This document shows positions 6,641-12,814 of a stretch of 14,724 bases of DNA, one piece after another. Numbering within the stretch: position 1 is the first letter of the stretch; each line of letters starts with the position of its first letter. The position numbers and the translations under genes were made by a program. Source of the DNA: an uncultured Roseburia sp. (lineage in GTDB: Bacteria; Bacillota; Clostridia; Lachnospirales; Lachnospiraceae); assembly GCA_934358955.1 (NCBI GenBank), contig CAKRLC010000067.1:1-14724 (forward strand), read 5' to 3'. The notes under the pieces are model-generated. The model made no database searches, was not told where the DNA came from, and saw only the letters and a list, made by a program, of their open reading frames with translations.

Positions 6641-7537
6641 ATGAGTAATTTCGTACCAAGAGGTATTATTCCTCCAATCGTAACTCCTTTTACAAGCGAA
6701 GGAAAAGTTGATTATGACAGATTAAGAGAAATGGTTGACTTTTTGATCGACAACGGAGTTCACGGTCTTTTCCCAATGGGAACAACAGGCGAGTTCTATG
6801 CTGTATCTGATGAAGAATACAGAGAGATCCTTATGACTGTAAAAGATCAGACAAAAGGAAGAGTTCCGGTTTATGGCGGAGCAAGCCACATCACAACCCG
6901 TGGTGTTATCAAATTAATTAAAATCTGTGAAGAAGTTGGAGTAGATGCAGTTTCTGTATTAACACCAATGTTCGTTTCCCAGACACAGGATGAGTTATAT
7001 GCTTACTACAAAACAATTGCAGAGAGCACATACCTTCCAATTATTATGTACAATAACAAACCAAAGACAAATGTTACGATCGAGCCTGCTACAGCAGCAA
7101 GATTAGCAGAGATCGACAACATCATCGCTGTAAAAGACAGTACAGGTGATATGACAAACTCTGCAGAGTACATTCGTCTTACAAGAGACAACCCTAATTT
7201 CCATGTATTAATGGGAAGAGATACATTAATCCATGCAGCATTATGCTATGGTGCAACAGGTGCGATCGCAAGCTGTGCTAACGTAGCACCAAGAATCTGC
7301 GCAGACATTTATGACAAATATATGGCTGGCGATATTAAGGGATCCTTAGATGCCCAGTACCAGTTAGCTCCTCTTCGTATTGCATGCGGAATGGGAACAT
7401 TCCCAGCAGTAATCAAAGAAGGATTAGAGCAGCAGGGTATCCATGTAGGCAAATGCCTTGACCCAATCGCTGAACTGAAACCAGAAGAAAAAGAAAAACT
7501 GCATCAGGTATTAGTGGATATGGGACTTGTATCCTAA
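6641..7537 (+). CDS. DapA-superfamily Schiff-base lyase, probable keto-deoxy-aldarate aldolase
   Basis: A 298-residue class I aldolase-type TIM barrel. DapA-superfamily motifs are present: the pyruvate-binding GTTGE at 47-51, Tyr137 in MYNNKPKTN, and the Schiff-base Lys165 in AVKDSTGD. The typical dihydrodipicolinate synthase segment with the substrate-binding Arg (R-T-G after Tyr) reads K142-T143-N144, so true lysine biosynthesis (dapA) is unlikely. Named relatives include 5-dehydro-4-deoxyglucarate dehydratase, KDG aldolase and N-acetylneuraminate lyase. It is co-directional with the tartronate semialdehyde reductase, 49 nt upstream, and glycerate kinase is encoded nearby. The simplest role is therefore cleavage of a 2-keto-3-deoxy aldarate to pyruvate and tartronate semialdehyde, doing the job of the unrelated GarL. 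This is inference; the dehydratase/decarboxylase alternative would not supply GarR with substrate. A terminator follows directly. Confidence 0.85.
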   Translation: MSNFVPRGIIPPIVTPFTSEGKVDYDRLREMVDFLIDNGVHGLFPMGTTGEFYAVSDEEYREILMTVKDQTKGRVPVYGGASHITTRGVIKLIKICEEVGVDAVSVLTPMFVSQTQDELYAYYKTIAESTYLPIIMYNNKPKTNVTIEPATAARLAEIDNIIAVKDSTGDMTNSAEYIRLTRDNPNFHVLMGRDTLIHAALCYGATGAIASCANVAPRICADIYDKYMAGDIKGSLDAQYQLAPLRIACGMGTFPAVIKEGLEQQGIHVGKCLDPIAELKPEEKEKLHQVLVDMGLVS

Positions 7538-7551
7538 TCTATGACGCAAAG

Positions 7552-7588
7552 CAGTCCTGTAACATTCTTTGTTGCAGGGCTGTTTTTT
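7552..7588 (+). terminator. Rho-independent terminator of the garR-lyase operon
   Basis: CAGTCCTGTAAC (7552-7563) pairs with GTTGCAGGGCTG (7571-7582), allowing two G-U pairs, around a 7-nt loop, and six T's follow (7583-7588). It begins 15 nt after the lyase stop codon. Confidence 0.85.
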
Positions 7589-7629
7589 ATTTAATAGGGA
7601 ATTCCAAGGAATTTCCTATTAAATAAAAA
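7584..7629. repeat. 46-nt AT-rich palindrome overlapping the terminator T-tract
   Basis: The 22-nt arms 7584-7605 and 7608-7629 are complementary at 21 of 22 positions around an AA centre, with a GGAATT-type core and AT-rich ends. The left arm begins inside the T-tract of the preceding terminator. As RNA it would form a second long hairpin, either protecting the transcript's 3' end or acting as a back-up terminator. It might also be a small insertion. Confidence 0.7.
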
Positions 7630-7664
7630 GGCACATTCTTTATATAGTAATAGGAAAATAAGAA

Positions 7665-7904
7665 TACGCTTCGGGTGTCAAAAGGTCTGCTCATAACCTT
7701 TATTCGTAAATTGCACAAAAGATATATCCCAGGTTTCTCTTTGTGCAATGGAGATAAGACTCATGAAGCGTGGAAGCCTCTGCTGAACACGATTCATGTT
7801 TTCAGAGGCTTATCGGAATGTTTGCACAATGAAACCTGGGATATATCTTTTGTGCAATCTGTCGGCATAAACTTAGAGGCAGACTTTTTGACACCCGAAG
7901 CGTA
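7665..7904. mobile_element. 240-bp nested-palindrome element, MITE-like
   Basis: The outer inverted repeats 7665-7690 and 7879-7904 match at 25 of 26 positions and contain CGCTTCGGGTGTCAAAA. Inside, 7710-7737 and 7831-7858 are perfect 28-bp inverted repeats around GATATATCCCAGGTTTC. Further in are TTGTGCAA (7741-7748) against TTGCACAA (7822-7829), and AAGCCTCTG (7774-7782) against CAGAGGCTT (7803-7811). Each inner arm is itself bounded by TTGCACAA and TTGTGCAA. There is no transposase. Terminal inverted repeats, small size and intergenic position fit a MITE moved in trans. The flanks AATAAGAAT and AATAGAATC resemble each other but are not a clean target duplication. Alternatively it is a structured RNA or a cruciform-forming regulatory element. 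Confidence 0.6.
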
Positions 7905-8121
7905 ATAGAATCAATATTTTGCCGGTAGACTGTATCGCGAAACAAGAAAAGTGCATGAAAATGATGATTTGAATGGTCAAATACAATGTTTTATGGTAAT
8001 ATGTAGTTAAAATATGGAATAAAAGTGAAATACTATTGCAGAGTGTTTCAAAAGACCGTGCACGAAACAGAAGTGTTATTGTAACAGAACGAATGATTCG
8101 GGATACAGGAGGAAATGAAAG
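7905..8121 (+). promoter_or_regulatory. Promoter region of the first PrpR-like regulator
   Basis: No gene is seen here. One TGAAAT hexamer (8026-8031) sits within AAAAGTGAAAT, and AAAAGTG recurs at 7947-7953. TGTTTC (8044-8049) and GAAACA (8064-8069) form a dyad with a 14-bp spacer. TTAAAA (8007-8012) and TACTAT (8031-8036), 18 bp apart, could be a weak -35/-10 pair. There is no convincing sigma-54 GG/GC promoter. An AGGAGG ribosome binding site precedes the ATG at 8122. Confidence 0.4.
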
Positions 8122-10005
8122 ATGGCAAAAATAAAAGTGTTGGTACCAAAGCAGACGATGGCCGATTATACCAGAAGGATCATTGAGGAAGATCAGATCG
8201 AGTCCTGCGAAGTGGAATTGATCCAGACAGCAGAGTCTGTACAGGCAGCAAGAAGAGCGATCGAGCAGGGAGCTGCGGTTATCGTGGCACGAGGCCTGCA
8301 GGCAGCGATGATCAAGGAGTATACCAAGGTGCCGGTTGTCGAGATCTCACTGACAGCACAGGAAATCGGTATTTTGATCCAGAAGGCGAGAAAGCTTACG
8401 ACTGCAGAAGTTCCAAAGCTGGCTTTTATTGGTCATGAAAGTATGTTTCCGGATACCAGCTATATGAATGAAATCTTTCAGGTTGAAATGAAAGTTTATC
8501 AGTTTGATGATTTCAGTATGATCGAACATCTTGTAGAGCAGGCAGTAGAGGATGGATCCGATGTGGTCATTGGTGGTGAACGCGTATTAAATTATGCGAC
8601 GAACTATCATGTACAGACGCTGTTTTTATCTGCGAAGGAAGATTCTATCCGCTCGGCACTCCAGGTTGCAGGAAAGCTTTTGTATACTTCACAGATCGAG
8701 AAAGAAAACCATGCACAGTTTCTGACGGTATTGGACACAGTATACAACGGGATCCTCCGTGTGGATGCTGAGAAGATCGTTACGACGGTCAACCATGCAG
8801 CGGAGCTGTTTTTGAATGATAATGAACGGCGTATGGTAGGAAAGCCTTTGGAAAAAGTGGTTCCGGGACTGGAAATGGAATATGTCGATAAGATTTTGCA
8901 GGGCAGAAGGGACATATTAAACACAAGCATTCTGATTGGAAAAGAAAATTATATGTTTTCCATTGCACCGATCGAAGTAGATACCCAGATCACCGGCGCG
9001 ATCATTTCCATAAACCGTCTTCAGACATCAAGCAGGGAGAAGAAAGACAATATTCAGGATAATTTCTTTTCCGGGTATCTGACAGATGGGGATTTCAGCA
9101 AGATTGAAACAAAAAATGAAAAGATGAAAAGCTGTATTGAGCTGGCAAGAACGTATGCACTGTCTTCCAGTCCGGTTATCATTTATGGTGGAACCGGTAC
9201 AGAAAAAGAGATTTTTGCACAGGGAATCCATAATAGCAGTGCGCAGAAGAACAGCCATTTCATCACAGTCAATTGCAGCGGTATGACGGAGGAACAGCAG
9301 CTTCTGACCTTATTTGGGGACGAAGATCACAAAGGCGCGATGGAGCAGGCGGCGCTTGGAACACTCGTGATCCGTGATATTGATGAGCTGCAGCCGAGAT
9401 GCCAGTATCGTCTGATCCGTGCAATGCGTTATAAGATTTTTATGAAAACAGATATCGAAGAGACACCGGCTTTTGAAGTCCGTGTGATCGCAACAGCAAG
9501 ACATGAGCTAGGGAAAAAAGTGAAAAACGGAAATTTCCGGGCAGATTTATACTACACCTTAAATGCTTTGTCTTTGCATATCCCGGCACTTCGGGAGAGA
9601 AAAGAAGATATCTCAGTGCTGGTATTTAATTATTTAAGACAATATAACAAGAAATACGCAAGACGTGTCAGCCTGACAAACGGCGGCATGGATGCTATTG
9701 TAAATGCACCATGGGAAGGCAATGCACTTCAGCTGGAACGTTTTTGTGAGAGACTGGTTTTGACAGCTCCAAAAAGAAATGTGGATGAGATCATCATCGG
9801 GCAGATGCTCGAAGAATTGTATCCGGTTACGAATGAAACGGATGTTTTGAAAGAGGCATCTCAGATGATGGAAGCTCCGGAGGCTGCCAAAATACGACAG
9901 ACATTATTGCAGAACAATGGAAGCAGACAAAAAACAGCAGAAGTGCTAGGAATCAGTACTGCAACCTTGTGGAGAAAAATGAAAAAATATGGCATAGCAG
10001 AATAA
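8122..10005 (+). CDS. PrpR_N-PAS-AAA-Fis transcriptional regulator with a degenerate sigma-54 module
   Basis: A 627-residue cytosolic regulator. Residues 1-190 form a PrpR N-terminal ligand domain (AAVIVARGLQAA at 51-62, PVVEISLTAQEIGILI at 71-86). Residues 195-290 look like a PAS domain, about 325-540 are an AAA+ domain of the enhancer-binding class, and 580-620 are a Fis-type helix-turn-helix ending LGISTATLWRKMKKYGI. The AAA+ domain is altered. Walker A reads GGTGTEKE (346-353), with Glu in place of the second Gly. The stretch that should hold GAFTGA is deleted, since LFGDEDHKG (388-395) runs almost directly into Walker B. Walker B is LVIRDIDEL (405-413), with Arg where the Asp belongs. 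The second arginine-finger position is T469, and sensor II lacks its Arg (GNALQL). It probably binds an organic acid or its CoA derivative and regulates without sigma-54. It is the first gene of an operon with glycerate kinase. Confidence 0.9.
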   Translation: MAKIKVLVPKQTMADYTRRIIEEDQIESCEVELIQTAESVQAARRAIEQGAAVIVARGLQAAMIKEYTKVPVVEISLTAQEIGILIQKARKLTTAEVPKLAFIGHESMFPDTSYMNEIFQVEMKVYQFDDFSMIEHLVEQAVEDGSDVVIGGERVLNYATNYHVQTLFLSAKEDSIRSALQVAGKLLYTSQIEKENHAQFLTVLDTVYNGILRVDAEKIVTTVNHAAELFLNDNERRMVGKPLEKVVPGLEMEYVDKILQGRRDILNTSILIGKENYMFSIAPIEVDTQITGAIISINRLQTSSREKKDNIQDNFFSGYLTDGDFSKIETKNEKMKSCIELARTYALSSSPVIIYGGTGTEKEIFAQGIHNSSAQKNSHFITVNCSGMTEEQQLLTLFGDEDHKGAMEQAALGTLVIRDIDELQPRCQYRLIRAMRYKIFMKTDIEETPAFEVRVIATARHELGKKVKNGNFRADLYYTLNALSLHIPALRERKEDISVLVFNYLRQYNKKYARRVSLTNGGMDAIVNAPWEGNALQLERFCERLVLTAPKRNVDEIIIGQMLEELYPVTNETDVLKEASQMMEAPEAAKIRQTLLQNNGSRQKTAEVLGISTATLWRKMKKYGIAE

Positions 10006-10032
10006 AACTGCCTGCCCGTAAGGAGAATATAT

Positions 10033-11160
10033 ATGAACGTAATGATATTAATCGACTCTTTTAAAGGGAGCATGACTTCTATGGAAGCCGGAAACGCAGC
10101 AAAGGATGGAATCTTAAGAGTACATCCGGATGCAAATGTAACAGTACGTCCATTAGCAGATGGTGGAGAAGGAACAACAGATGCATTGATCGAAGGTCTC
10201 GGTGGAGAGAAAATTGAACTTTCCGTAACAGGACCAATGGGAACACCGGTAAATGCATATTATGGAGTCCTTGCAGACAAAACGACTGCTGTTATGGAAA
10301 TGGCACAGGCTGCAGGAATTACTTTAGTGGATGCAGACAAGAAAAATCCTGGCGTGGCAACAACTTACGGTGTAGGTGAGATGATCAAAGATGCCGTAGA
10401 GCGTGGATGCCGCAAATTTATCATCGGAATCGGCGGAAGTGCGACCAATGATGGCGGAATCGGTATGTTAAAGGCACTTGGTGTAAAATTCCTGACAAAA
10501 GACGGAGAAGATGCAGGAGAAGGAGCAGATGCTCTTGGAAAGATCCATTTTGTTTCACTGGAACATTTAATGCCGGAGTTAAAAGAATGTGACTTCCAGA
10601 TCGCCTGCGATGTAAATAACCCACTTTGCGGTGAGACAGGTGCAACTTATATTTATGGAAAACAAAAAGGTGTGACAGAAGACCGCATGCCTCTCGTAGA
10701 TGCAGATATGAAGCATTATGCAAAGATCACTGCGGAACGTATCGGAGAGGATTATTCTGAAAAAGAAGGTGCCGGAGCAGCCGGTGGACTTGGATTTGCT
10801 TTTGTAAGCTATCTTTCTGCAAAGCTTGTTCCTGGAATTGAACTGATCTTAGATGTGATCAATTTCCGTGAAGATGTAAAAGGTGCAGATATCGTTATTA
10901 CAGGTGAAGGACGCCTTGATCTTCAGACTGCAATGGGAAAAGCACCGGTAGGTGTTGCAAAAGAAGCAAAGAAACATGGATGCAAGGTACTTGCATTTGC
11001 AGGATCTGTAACAAAAGAAGCAGTTGCCTGCAACGAAAACGGAATTGACGCATTCTTCCCGATCGTACGTGGTGTATGTACTTTAAAAGAAGCAATGGAT
11101 AACGAGACAGCACGGGCAAATCTGTCTGATACCGTAGAACAGGTATTCCGTTTATTATAA
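10033..11160 (+). CDS. garK: Glycerate kinase, GarK/GlxK family
   Basis: Phosphorylates D-glycerate with ATP; characterised family members such as E. coli GarK give 2-phosphoglycerate, which enters lower glycolysis. The 375-residue length is typical. Signatures seen: DSFKGS (8-13), PLADGGEGT (40-48), GIGGSATNDGG (132-142), CDVNNPLCGETGAT (192-205) and TGEGRLDLQTAMGKAP (290-305). It takes the glycerate made by the GarR-like reductase upstream. An AAGGAG ribosome binding site lies 27 nt after the regulator stop, so the two are co-transcribed, and the next ATG lies one base beyond its own stop. The family assignment is firm; the phosphorylated position follows the family rather than a visible residue. 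Confidence 0.93.
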   Translation: MNVMILIDSFKGSMTSMEAGNAAKDGILRVHPDANVTVRPLADGGEGTTDALIEGLGGEKIELSVTGPMGTPVNAYYGVLADKTTAVMEMAQAAGITLVDADKKNPGVATTYGVGEMIKDAVERGCRKFIIGIGGSATNDGGIGMLKALGVKFLTKDGEDAGEGADALGKIHFVSLEHLMPELKECDFQIACDVNNPLCGETGATYIYGKQKGVTEDRMPLVDADMKHYAKITAERIGEDYSEKEGAGAAGGLGFAFVSYLSAKLVPGIELILDVINFREDVKGADIVITGEGRLDLQTAMGKAPVGVAKEAKKHGCKVLAFAGSVTKEAVACNENGIDAFFPIVRGVCTLKEAMDNETARANLSDTVEQVFRLL

Positions 11161-11161
11161 G

Positions 11162-12106
11162 ATGAAGATTTTAAACTGTATTTCTTTTACAGAAGAACAG
11201 AAGAAACTGCTGGAATCGGTGCCTGGAACCGAATATAACTATTGTACAAAAGACACAGTGACAAAAGAGCTGTTAGCAGATGCAGAGGTTATTTTCGGTA
11301 ACGTTCCGGTTCCAATGCTGCAATACGCCACAAATTTAAAATGGCTGCAGTTAAACAGTGCGGGAGCAAACCAGTATTGCCCGGTTGGTGTGCTTCCGGA
11401 GAACGTACTTCTGACCAATGCTGCCGGTGCATACGGGGCATCCGTATCCGAACATATGCTGGCAGTGACAATGGCAATGATCAAAAAGCTCTACTTATAC
11501 CAGGACCATCAGAAGGAGCATGTATGGAAAGATGAAGGACATGTCCTTTCCACAGAGCAGATGACGGTACTTGTACTTGGAATGGGCGATATCGGATGTG
11601 CTTATGCTAGAAAAATGAAGGCATTGGGCGCATATGTGATCGGTGTGAGAAGAAGCGCACTGGCATGTCCGGAAGGCTTTGATGAAGTTGCATTGATCGA
11701 AAATCTTGATCAGGTGCTGCCAAAGGCAGATGTGACCGCGATCGTGCTTCCTGGAACAACCGAAACAGCAGGTATGTTTGATGAAAGAAGACTGCACCTT
11801 ATGAAAAAAGGTTCCTACCTTTTGAATGTAGGACGTGGAAATATCATTCATACTTCAGATCTTGAAGCAGTGATGAAAGAAGGCTACCTCGGCGGCGTTT
11901 CCCTTGACGTGACAGATCCGGAACCATTGCCGGCGAATCATTCCATCTGGGATGCACCAAATGTATGGATCACACCGCACATTGCAGGTGGATTTCATAT
12001 TGATGCAACACTTGAAAATATCGCAGCGATCTGCAAGGAAAACTTAGAACGCTATCTTTCCGGACAGGAACTGACACATCAGGTGAACCGGAAAAACCAG
12101 TACTAA
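11162..12106 (+). CDS. D-2-hydroxyacid dehydrogenase, possible hydroxypyruvate/glyoxylate reductase
   Basis: A cytosolic NAD(P)-dependent enzyme of 314 residues interconverting a 2-keto acid and a D-2-hydroxy acid. It has the Rossmann loop GMGDIG (140-145), the catalytic Arg225 in NVGRGN, Glu254 in VTDPEPLP and His273 in TPHIAGG, the full triad of the family. An Arg-rich segment after the second beta strand (GVRRS, 161-165) could suit NADP, but this is uncertain. Its ATG starts one base after the glycerate kinase stop with no strong ribosome binding site, implying translational coupling. Next to glycerate kinase, reduction of hydroxypyruvate to D-glycerate is the most economical role; another 2-keto acid is equally compatible with the motifs. 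A terminator follows. Confidence 0.88.
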   Translation: MKILNCISFTEEQKKLLESVPGTEYNYCTKDTVTKELLADAEVIFGNVPVPMLQYATNLKWLQLNSAGANQYCPVGVLPENVLLTNAAGAYGASVSEHMLAVTMAMIKKLYLYQDHQKEHVWKDEGHVLSTEQMTVLVLGMGDIGCAYARKMKALGAYVIGVRRSALACPEGFDEVALIENLDQVLPKADVTAIVLPGTTETAGMFDERRLHLMKKGSYLLNVGRGNIIHTSDLEAVMKEGYLGGVSLDVTDPEPLPANHSIWDAPNVWITPHIAGGFHIDATLENIAAICKENLERYLSGQELTHQVNRKNQY

Positions 12107-12120
12107 TAAATACAAACAGA

Positions 12121-12170
12121 AAAAGCCACACAGAAGCATGATTTTGCAATGTTTTCTGTGTGGCTTTTTT
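12121..12170 (+). terminator. Rho-independent terminator of the regulator-garK-dehydrogenase operon
   Basis: AAAAGCCACACAGAA (12121-12135) pairs perfectly with 12154-12168 around an 18-nt loop. The second arm merges into a T-run (12165-12170). The A-rich left flank means it could also stop transcription from the other side. Confidence 0.9.
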
Positions 12171-12179
12171 CTGGCCGTA

Positions 12180-12185
12180 TATAAT
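12180..12185 (+). promoter_or_regulatory. Possible -10 element ahead of the hairpin array
   Basis: A perfect TATAAT lies ten bases after the preceding terminator and 23 bases before the GC-rich hairpin. There is no good -35. If used, it would start a separate transcript carrying the hairpin array. Confidence 0.25.
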
Positions 12186-12207
12186 AATATTTAAAAATGG
12201 ACGGGGG

Positions 12208-12420
12208 AAAGCCCGGCTGAAATCAGCCGGGCTTTTAGGAGAGTTAGTATCAAATAATAAATAAGATTGGCGGTCTTATTTATTCAGGAGGGTATTTATC
12301 ACCAAGTTGGGGGAGTGGTGATAAATATGTTATCCATAGTGGTAGCAATTACAAACTATGGTAACGGGTATATGAAACATTCAAAGCAGTTGTCTTTCGT
12401 AAAACAACTTCTGTTTGAAT
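12208..12420 (+). ncRNA. Candidate structured RNA: one GC-rich and four long consecutive hairpins
   Basis: A GC-rich hairpin (arms 12208-12220 and 12223-12235, GCCCGGCTGA core) is followed by four more. Hairpin A pairs 12256-12266 with 12274-12284 (11 bp perfect). B pairs 12293-12303 with 12317-12327 (11 bp perfect, TATTTATCACC). C pairs 12329-12340 with 12355-12365 (one bulge). D pairs 12379-12393 with 12404-12420 (imperfect). They are packed within about 165 nt with short linkers, which is far more structure than expected by chance. I do not match it to a known riboswitch or small RNA family, and it has no T-box consensus. AGGAGGG stands unpaired between A and B (12286-12292). It may be an independent RNA, a long leader for 12815, or regulatory structure around the small ORF at 12327. 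Confidence 0.4.
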
Positions 12421-12443
12421 ATGGTCTTATTATATTCAAATAA
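12327..12443 (+). CDS. Possible 38-residue small protein with a sequestered ribosome binding site
   Basis: The ATG at 12327 opens a 38-codon frame beginning MLSIVVAITNYGNGY, hydrophobic at the start and basic in the middle. Upstream is GGGGGAGTGGTGAT; its GGTGAT matches the distal part of the extended Shine-Dalgarno sequence, four bases before the ATG. This stretch, and the A of the ATG, form the 3' arm of hairpin B, so translation would need that hairpin to open. The product matches nothing I know. The same bases also build hairpins C and D, so it may instead be non-coding. Confidence 0.25.
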   Translation: MLSIVVAITNYGNGYMKHSKQLSFVKQLLFEYGLIIFK

Positions 12444-12814
12444 AATGGGTTTGACTATAGGAAAACAGACCAAAAAACGACATTAAAAACTGTTATTTAT
12501 GCAAAAAGAGTAACAAATGAAATGAATAGGTGAAAAAATATTTCAAATATTGCGATTATATTTCATGGTTGATTCATGATATAGCATTCATAATAAAAAA
12601 ACGGGTTTTATTGCGTAAAAAAGACAGAAAAACCTGTGATCGACGACTTGAGGAGGCACCATTGCGGGCAGATGGTTTGTTGCTGTGCGATAAAATAAGC
12701 TTGCAGGAGATGATTGGAGCAATTATGATAAGAGTATAGAGTATTGCTTGGGGAAGAATGAAAGATTTGCTGGGCAGATCGCAGGATCACAGTAAAAAAA
12801 GAAGAGGATGAAGA
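12444..12814 (+). promoter_or_regulatory. Upstream region of the second PrpR-like regulator
   Basis: The AT-rich half (12444-12600) holds TGAAAT at 12518-12523 and ATTTCA at 12540-12545 and 12560-12565, spaced 22 and 20 bp, about two helical turns each. TTGATT (12569-12574) and TAATAA (12591-12596), 16 bp apart, are a weak candidate promoter. The second half has a possible tiny ORF at 12662-12739. An AAGAGGA ribosome binding site precedes the ATG at 12815. Confidence 0.4.
12662..12739 (+). CDS. Possible 25-residue leader peptide with TTG start
   Basis: A perfect AGGAGG (12650-12655) stands six bases before TTG at 12662, near-ideal spacing in Firmicutes. The frame runs 25 codons to TAG at 12737-12739, reading MRADGLLLCDKISLQE onward if TTG is read as Met. 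It lies 75 nt before the second regulator gene. A leader peptide or small protein is possible; the product is not recognised, and a chance Shine-Dalgarno match is also possible. Confidence 0.25.
   Translation: MRADGLLLCDKISLQEMIGAIMIRV

Noticed and set aside
6641..7537. Annotation as dapA for lysine synthesis
   Set aside because: The substrate-binding Arg segment of dihydrodipicolinate synthase is replaced (K142-T143-N144), and the neighbours are sugar-acid genes.
7675..7905. GTG-started 76-codon frame inside the nested palindrome
   Set aside because: It begins within one terminal repeat and ends in the other, has no ribosome binding site, and its codons are simply the palindrome read through.
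12354..12371. YGNG in the 38-codon frame, recalling class IIa bacteriocins
   Set aside because: No following Val-x-Cys, no cysteines at all and no double-glycine leader, so the match is coincidental.
12530..12739. GTG-started 69-codon frame upstream of the second regulator
   Set aside because: No Shine-Dalgarno before the GTG and an AT-rich, Lys/Ile-heavy first half typical of non-coding DNA. Only its last 25 codons, behind AGGAGG, were kept as a candidate.
12634..12792. CTGTGATC and GATCACAG inverted pair 143 bp apart
   Set aside because: Eight bases at that distance are easily due to chance, and nothing else supports a structure.
837..12814. Sigma-54 (-24/-12) promoters for the PrpR-like regulators
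   Set aside because: No TGGCAC-n5-TTGC-like sequence was found by eye in any intergenic region; the visible promoters are extended -10 types, consistent with the missing GAFTGA.
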